Source of the DNA: Chryseobacterium flavum
Lineage (GTDB): Bacteria > Bacteroidota > Bacteroidia > Flavobacteriales > Weeksellaceae
DNA length: 64,000 bases
NCBI RefSeq assembly: GCF_003385595.1
Contig: NZ_QNUE01000006.1
Coordinates: 186,001 to 250,000, forward strand
Direction of reading: 5' to 3'
Below the pieces are notes generated by a model. That model made no database searches. It saw only the letters and a list, made by a program, of their open reading frames with translations, and had not been told where the DNA came from. Every line of letters begins with the position of its first letter. The first letter of the stretch is position 1. A program made the position numbers and the translations under genes. Below are positions 59,345 through 64,000 of this stretch, one piece after another.

Positions 59345-60619
59345 TTAATGTTTAAACCTTTCAAATGCAGCTTTTTCCAGCATTTCCCTGTCATCAGGAT
59401 GGGCAATACTGATGAGTTCCTGCGCCCTCTGACGTAGATTTTTACCATACAGATATGCGGTACCATATTCTGTAACTACATAATGAATATGTCCTCTGGT
59501 GGTAACAACACCTGCTCCCTGTTTAAGGTAGGGAACAATTCTGGAAACTCCCTTTTTGGTTCTGGCGGTAATCGCGATGATAGGTTTTCCGTCATCACTT
59601 AAAGCTGCGCCACGCATAAAGTCCATTTGTCCTCCGATCCCGCTGTATTGCAGCGTTCCGATAGAATCGGCACAAACCTGTCCTGTAAGATCTATTTCAA
59701 TAGCAGAATTAATGGCCACCATTTTTTTATTTCTCATAATATTTATGGGGAAATTAACTTCACTTACATCCCTAAAGGCAAACACGGTGTTATCATCCAC
59801 ATAATCATAGAGTTTTCTGGTTCCGAAGCAGAAGCTTGTAATGGTTTTATTATCGTTATAACCTTTGTATTTATTGTTGATTACATCATTTTGAATCAGG
59901 TCAATAACACCATCACTGAGCATTTCCGTATGAATTCCGAGGTCTTTATGATTGGTAAGGCATTTCAGTACTGCATCAGGAATAGTTCCGATTCCCATCT
60001 GCAGAGTGGATCTGTCTTCAATGAGTTCGGCTACATTTTTTCCAACGAGCATTTCTTCAGGACCTACCTTTGAGCCATAATCTACTGTAGGAAGTTCCTC
60101 TTCATGCCATACCAGTTTATGAATCCTGCTGATGTGGATCATACCATCACCATGTGTTCTTGGCATTCTCGGATTCACAACTGCCACAATGATTTTTGCT
60201 GTATCTACAGCTGCTCTTGCAATATCTACGGAGGTTCCCAGTGTACAGAAGCCATGTCTGTCCGGAGGAGAAACGGTAACCAGTGCTACATCCAGAGGTA
60301 AAATGTTTTTTCTGAATAAAATAGGAATTTCACTTAGAAATACCGGGACGAAGTCTCCTCTGTCGGAATTTACAGCATCACGTACAGGGGTGGAAACAAA
60401 TAAAGAGTTGATGAAAAAGCTGTCTTTGTATTGTGGTTTTGCAATTTCCACATTTCCTTGCTGGGTAATGGAAACCATTTCCACATTCTGCAACCGGTCA
60501 GACTGTTTTGCCAGTTCATCAATCAGATAATTAGGAGTACAGGCACTTCCGTGAAAAAAGACACGATTTCCGCTTTTTATCGTATATATTGCTTCTTCTG
60601 CGCTGATGTAATTATTCAT
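59345..60619 (-). CDS. Acetyl-CoA hydrolase/CoA-transferase family (4-hydroxybutyrate CoA-transferase-like)
   Basis: A 424-residue cytoplasmic enzyme of the class I CoA-transferase/hydrolase family. The catalytic Glu is in DLGIHTEMLSDGVI near residue 245; the CoA-binding glycine loop is LQYSGIGGQMDFMRGA near 336. SPPDRHGFCTLGTSVD near residue 112 and GIGTIPDAVL near 212 are family motifs. The overall length fits Cat2/AbfT (4-hydroxybutyrate or butyrate CoA-transferase) rather than the longer AarC type encoded next to it. It could move CoA between acetyl-CoA and short acids. A second gene of the wider family follows upstream, about 205 bp away. Confidence 0.9.
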   Translation of the reverse strand: MNNYISAEEAIYTIKSGNRVFFHGSACTPNYLIDELAKQSDRLQNVEMVSITQQGNVEIAKPQYKDSFFINSLFVSTPVRDAVNSDRGDFVPVFLSEIPILFRKNILPLDVALVTVSPPDRHGFCTLGTSVDIARAAVDTAKIIVAVVNPRMPRTHGDGMIHISRIHKLVWHEEELPTVDYGSKVGPEEMLVGKNVAELIEDRSTLQMGIGTIPDAVLKCLTNHKDLGIHTEMLSDGVIDLIQNDVINNKYKGYNDNKTITSFCFGTRKLYDYVDDNTVFAFRDVSEVNFPINIMRNKKMVAINSAIEIDLTGQVCADSIGTLQYSGIGGQMDFMRGAALSDDGKPIIAITARTKKGVSRIVPYLKQGAGVVTTRGHIHYVVTEYGTAYLYGKNLRQRAQELISIAHPDDREMLEKAAFERFKH

Positions 60620-60766
60620 ATCTTATCTTTTTTAATAGTGTTTTCCACCTCATAAAAATATCTCTCTTCTTTCAAAGATAATCTTTATAATAATATCCTT
60701 TCCAAATATTTTAAAGATATTAAAAGACTTTTATCATGTAGAGAAAACCGGAATATTATGAAAGAG

Positions 60767-60798
60767 AAAGGACCAAATGCATGGGCATTCAGTCCTTT
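60767..60798 (-). terminator. Terminator of the 60825 CoA-transferase gene
   Basis: 14-bp imperfect arms (60767-60780 and 60785-60798, two mismatches) with a 4-nt loop; T-rich flank on the minus strand. Confidence 0.75.
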
Positions 60799-60824
60799 TT
60801 ATTTGATGCTTATTAATTAAAATT

Positions 60825-62336
60825 TTAATTAACTGTTTCAACAGCTGTTTTCTGCTTCATACTTCCTGTTTCAGAGAATCTCAGGTGCCAGCTGAAAGCT
60901 TCTTCAAGCAAATGAGGGGTGTGGCCGCCTCTTTTGCATGCTCTGTCAAAATAGGATTGCAGTTCTTCCTTATAATCAGGGTGAACGCAGTTATCAATAA
61001 TTTTCTGTGCTCTTTCTCTTGGTGCCAGCCCTCTTAAATCAGCCAGTCCGACATCTGTTACCAGGACATCAACATCATGCTCAGTATGATCTGTATGAGA
61101 CACCATTGGAAGGACATGGGAAATATTATTGTCCTTTGAAGCCGCCTGAGTCACAAAAATACTTAAGTAGGCATTTCTTGCAAAGTCTCCTGAGCCACCG
61201 ATCCCGTTCATAATTTTTGTTCCTCCGATATGGGTAGAATTTACATTTCCATAAATATCAAACTCAATAGCAGTATTGATTGCTATTACTCCCAATCTTC
61301 TGATCAGTCCTGGAGTATTGGAAATATTCTGAGGTCTTAAAACGAACTTATCTTTATATTTTGAAAGGTTTCCTAAAACTCTTTCATAGCATTCCCTGGA
61401 AACAGTAATGGAAGATGCAGATGCAAAGCTCAGCTTTCCGGAATCGATCAGGTCAAAAGTACTGTCCTGAAGCACTTCTGAAAACATGGTCAGGTCATAA
61501 AAATTGCTGTCCCTGAATCCTGTAAGAACAGCATTGGCAACTTTACCAATACCAGCCTGAAGAGGAAGCAGGCGATCGGTAAGACGCCCTAAACGTACTT
61601 CATTTTCAAAGAAAGTAAGAAGGTGTCTGGCAATGGCTGTTGTTTTTTCGTCCGGTTCTGCAATATCTGCAGGGCTGTCTTTACGGTTGGTAAAAACAAT
61701 GGCTTCTATTTTATTCGGGTCAATGGGAATGCTTTTTCTTCCGATTTTGTTCCATGGGGCTACAATGGGAATAACATTTCTGTAAGGATAATTTTCTGCC
61801 TGGTATATATCATGGATTCCATAAACTTCTTCGGGAACTTCTATGTTGATTTCAATAATGACTTTTTTAGCCAGAGCGGCAAATGTTACTGAGTTTCCTA
61901 CAGAAGTGGTAGGAACAATACTTCCGTCTCTTTCAATATAAGCGGCTTCAATAATAGCTACGTCAATGTTTTGTAGGTTTTTGGTGTGAAGAAGCTCGGC
62001 ACTTTCGCTTAAATGCTGATCGATGAAGAGAATTTCGCCGTTGTTGATTTTGTTTCTTAGGATAGGATCTACCTGGAAAGGCATTCTTTTCTTTAAAACA
62101 TTAGCTTCTGCCAGTTTCCCATCGGTACCATGTCCCAGTGAAGCCCCTGTCATTAAAGTAACTTTAAGATCTTCTGTTTTTCCTCTTTCTGCAAGTGCGG
62201 GCAAAATAGCCTTGCTGTCACCTGCTTTTGTAAAGCCGCTGGACCCGATGGTCATACCGTCTTTAATGATTTTTACTGCATTTTCCGCGGTGGTTACTTT
62301 GTCGCGTAGACTTTCTAATCTGATTCTTTCTAACAT
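60825..62336 (-). CDS. Succinyl-CoA:acetate CoA-transferase-like protein (AarC type)
   Basis: A 503-residue cytoplasmic enzyme matching the AarC/SCACT length of about 505. The catalytic Glu is in LTMFSEVLQDSTFDL near residue 288; the glycine loop binding CoA is MNGIGGSGDFARNAYL near 382. It begins with the typical GMTIGSSGFTKAGDSKA and ends with EEAFSWHLRF, also conserved. These enzymes move CoA from succinyl-CoA to acetate, or the reverse, and some members act on other acids. A link to acetoacetate activation in tyrosine breakdown is inference. Its promoter is TAAATTTG on the minus strand at 62421-62428. Confidence 0.92.
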   Translation of the reverse strand: MLERIRLESLRDKVTTAENAVKIIKDGMTIGSSGFTKAGDSKAILPALAERGKTEDLKVTLMTGASLGHGTDGKLAEANVLKKRMPFQVDPILRNKINNGEILFIDQHLSESAELLHTKNLQNIDVAIIEAAYIERDGSIVPTTSVGNSVTFAALAKKVIIEINIEVPEEVYGIHDIYQAENYPYRNVIPIVAPWNKIGRKSIPIDPNKIEAIVFTNRKDSPADIAEPDEKTTAIARHLLTFFENEVRLGRLTDRLLPLQAGIGKVANAVLTGFRDSNFYDLTMFSEVLQDSTFDLIDSGKLSFASASSITVSRECYERVLGNLSKYKDKFVLRPQNISNTPGLIRRLGVIAINTAIEFDIYGNVNSTHIGGTKIMNGIGGSGDFARNAYLSIFVTQAASKDNNISHVLPMVSHTDHTEHDVDVLVTDVGLADLRGLAPRERAQKIIDNCVHPDYKEELQSYFDRACKRGGHTPHLLEEAFSWHLRFSETGSMKQKTAVETVN

Positions 62337-62420
62337 GTAATATTGATTTTGTTTTAAACCACCATTACTTAGGATGCGTCATGAAAAATAATGATGGTTA
62401 AATATGTTAACCATACCTCA

Positions 62421-62428
62421 CAAATTTA
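62421..62428 (-). promoter_or_regulatory. -7 promoter element of the 60825 CoA-transferase gene
   Basis: TAAATTTG on the minus strand, 84 bp before the ATG and next to the hmgA terminator, giving the gene its own transcript. Confidence 0.55.
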
Positions 62429-62432
62429 CGAA

Positions 62433-62469
62433 AAAAGACGCTTTAAATAAAGGATTTAAAGCGTCTTTT
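62433..62469 (-). terminator. Terminator of hmgA
   Basis: 16-bp perfect arms (62433-62448 and 62454-62469) with a 5-nt loop; T-run on the minus strand; 28 bp after the hmgA stop. Confidence 0.95.
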
Positions 62470-62497
62470 GTATGTATTCAGTAATACTTTTTGAGAT

Positions 62498-63649
62498 TTA
62501 TTCCAGCCAAGAAGTTTTATAAGAAGGATCTTCCACTTTTAAAGCTTCTTCTGTAATTTTTAAAGGACGGAAAGGGTCTACCATTACAGCATATTCTTCT
62601 GTGAATTTTTTACCGATACTTCTTTCCATAGCACCTGGGTGAGGTCCGTGTACAATTCCTCCGGGGTGAAGCGTGAAATCCATCAAATCAATATGATTAC
62701 GGCTCATAAAATCACCTTCTGTGTAGAACAATACCTCATCAGAATCAATATTGGAGTGGTTATAAGGAGCAGGAATAGCCTGCGGGTGATAATCATACAT
62801 TCTTGCGCAGAATGAGCATACTACGAAATTGTGTCCCTCGAAATTCTGGTGAACCGGTGGCGGTTGGTGAATTCTACCGGTAATGGGTTCGAAGTTTTTA
62901 ATATTGAATTTATAAGGATAAAAATATCCGTCCCAGCCCACTACATCAAACGGGTGTGTTGCGTAGATGAAATCTGTAATCTGGTTTTCTTTTTTTACTT
63001 TAATCAGGAATTCTCCTTTTTCGTCAACGGGTTCTTTGAAAGTAGGAGCAATCATGTCTCTCTCACAGAATGGAGAATGTTCCAGAAGCTGGCCGAATTC
63101 ATTTCTGTATCTTTTCGGAGTATAAATAGGAGAGTGACTTTCCAGTACGAAAAATACAGTATCATCAGATTTTAGTTCTACCTGATAAATGGTTCCTCTC
63201 GGAATAATAAGATAATCGCCGGTTACGAATTCAAGATCTCCTACAAATGTTTTTAAAATTCCGGCTCCGTTATGAACGTACAAAAGCTCATCACATTCCG
63301 CATTTTTGTAGAAATAATCCATCGATTTTCTTGGTTTTGCCAATCCCATTTTCAAATCATTGTTCATCAAAAGAATTTTTCGGCTGTCCAGGAAATCGTT
63401 TTCAGGAGTGACATTCATTCCCTTAAACATTCTGGGAGTAATGTTTTTTTCCACAGCGATTTTAGGAGTGACATCTTTCGGCTCACCGATAGATTTGATC
63501 TGAGTAGGGCGGTGGATATGATATAGCAGAGAAGAAATACCATGGAAGCCTTCCGTACCGAAAAGCTGCTCATAGTAAAATTTATCTTCCGGAGACTTAA
63601 AGATTGTATGCCTTTTTGGTGGGATATTTCCCGATTGATGATATCTCAT
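62498..63649 (-). CDS. hmgA: Homogentisate 1,2-dioxygenase
   Basis: A 383-residue iron enzyme, the short bacterial type. The start MRYHQSGNIPPKRHTIFKSP is typical of the Bacteroidota form. The iron ligands of the cupin lie in the C-terminal half, where FTLHPGGIVHGPHPGAMERS near residue 320 supplies two His, and a Glu is nearby. The N-terminal half carries VHNGAGILKTFVGDLEFV and the PRGTIYQVE segment. It opens homogentisate to maleylacetoacetate. The gene has its own promoter and terminator; no maleylacetoacetate isomerase gene is seen in the window. Confidence 0.97.
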   Translation of the reverse strand: MRYHQSGNIPPKRHTIFKSPEDKFYYEQLFGTEGFHGISSLLYHIHRPTQIKSIGEPKDVTPKIAVEKNITPRMFKGMNVTPENDFLDSRKILLMNNDLKMGLAKPRKSMDYFYKNAECDELLYVHNGAGILKTFVGDLEFVTGDYLIIPRGTIYQVELKSDDTVFFVLESHSPIYTPKRYRNEFGQLLEHSPFCERDMIAPTFKEPVDEKGEFLIKVKKENQITDFIYATHPFDVVGWDGYFYPYKFNIKNFEPITGRIHQPPPVHQNFEGHNFVVCSFCARMYDYHPQAIPAPYNHSNIDSDEVLFYTEGDFMSRNHIDLMDFTLHPGGIVHGPHPGAMERSIGKKFTEEYAVMVDPFRPLKITEEALKVEDPSYKTSWLE

Positions 63650-63671
63650 TTTACTTTCATATGTAGTTTCT

Positions 63672-63703
63672 CAAATTTAATCATTTTTCATGAATTGGCT
63701 CAA
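63672..63703 (-). promoter_or_regulatory. hmgA promoter
   Basis: On the minus strand TAAATTTG (63672-63679), 22 bp before the ATG, with TTG (63701-63703) 21 bp upstream of it. Confidence 0.6.
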
Positions 63704-63724
63704 TCTATATTTTTTAGCCAAAGT

Positions 63725-63764
63725 TTTGTATTTGAAAAATAATTGTTAGATTTGTCTAACAATT
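63725..63764 (+). promoter_or_regulatory. Promoter with 10-bp dyad upstream of the 63773 receptor
   Basis: TTTG (63725-63728), an 18-bp spacer and TAGATTTG (63747-63754). The inverted repeat AATTGTTAGA (63741-63750) and TCTAACAATT (63755-63764), with a 4-bp spacer, covers the -7 box. A repressor bound there would block initiation; the regulator is unknown. Confidence 0.75.
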
Positions 63765-63772
63765 TTAATTTC

Positions 63773-64000
63773 ATGAAGCGAATATTATTTTCTATTACTT
63801 TTTTATCATCATACTGTTTCGCACAGGAGACGGACAGTTTGAGTTTACAAAGCATCAAACAAGACTCTGTGAAAGCTGCAAAAAGTAAAATCAAAACAAG
63901 TAATATAGAGGATGTAGTGGTGACCGGTACTATAAAACCCATGAGCCGATCCAAAAGTCCGGTGGCAGTAGAGATTTACAGTCAGAAATTTTTCCAGAAA
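63773..64000 (+). CDS. TonB-dependent receptor, 3' end outside window
   Basis: The first 76 residues of a receptor running off the window. A signal peptide (MKRILFSITFLSSYCFAQ) is followed by an acidic/Ser-rich linker and a TonB-box-like IEDVVVTGTIKPMSR, then the plug start SPVAVEIYSQKFFQ. The pattern closely follows the receptor at 44564 (VEEVVVLGSR...SPVPVDVF). It lacks a CarboxypepD-like domain. The gene is divergent from hmgA, with a dyad over its promoter. The ligand is not known. Confidence 0.9.
   Translation, partial: MKRILFSITFLSSYCFAQETDSLSLQSIKQDSVKAAKSKIKTSNIEDVVVTGTIKPMSRSKSPVAVEIYSQKFFQK

Noticed and set aside
1..64000. tRNA, rRNA, CRISPR array, riboswitch, prophage or IS transposase
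   Set aside because: None was found on reading; no cloverleaf, spaced repeats or transposase motif could be supported.

Overview
The window looks like chromosome of a flavobacterium of the Weeksellaceae, most like Chryseobacterium. The evidence is low GC content, promoters of the Bacteroidota type (TTTG, a spacer of 19-20, then TAnnTTTG), and a typical gene set: TonB-dependent receptors, a TPR/LuxR-type regulator, a GLPGLI-like secreted protein, lipoproteins with short K-rich N-termini, a split transketolase and CstA. The genus is inference; no 16S gene is present. I see no rRNA, tRNA, CRISPR array, prophage or classical IS.

Layout. 1-3461: end of a TamB-like protein, an Lrp/AsnC regulator and a small membrane protein. 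3512-8182: a TPR/HTH regulator, then an accessory patch with a frameshifted DUF4870 gene, a DUF3829 lipoprotein, a decayed DMP19/DUF4375 remnant and two overlapping unknown membrane proteins. 8380-13135: split transketolase, a secreted unknown, an SGNH hydrolase and a Na+/solute symporter. 13322-18834: a redox/electrophile cluster (GNAT, OsmC, YjdI ferredoxin-like, FMN reductase, two pirins, a second GNAT, an MFS exporter). 18975-25685: unknown secreted protein, asnB, a PNGase F-type glycosidase with an extra N-terminal domain, an rRNA m5C methyltransferase and yjdM. 26003-37744: orphan ABC ATPase, YceI, pheS, DUF3108, ferredoxin reductase plus ferredoxin, a beta-lactamase-fold serine hydrolase, LOG, pepD, a lipoprotein, a LURP-one-like protein, recR and a GT2. 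37796-44348: secG, a pair of M16 peptidases (one active, one inactive with an extra C-terminal domain) and a PcrA/UvrD helicase. 44564-53784: TonB receptor, cstA, esterase, a minimal HipA-like kinase plus DUF3037 pair, an alpha/beta hydrolase and two lipoproteins. 53798-64000: a tyrosine/homogentisate degradation region (flavin reductase, fahA, hppD, two CoA-transferase family genes, hmgA) ending in the start of another TonB receptor.

How the genes work together. HppD, HmgA and FahA take 4-hydroxyphenylpyruvate to fumarate and acetoacetate, and the two CoA-transferase-like proteins could activate the acids formed; maleylacetoacetate isomerase is not in the window. The most unusual structure is at 54633-55202. 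A GxxExxY (PD-(D/E)XK-like) gene is bracketed by imperfect inverted repeats, each with two CACTTWAGTT boxes exactly 44 bp apart. Removing it would leave fahA and the flavin reductase only about 25 bp apart, so it looks like a small inserted cassette. Other points to check are inverted repeats overlying the promoters of both TonB receptors, a possible short RNA at about 58350-58420, several candidate leaderless promoters, and the HipA-like/DUF3037 unit.
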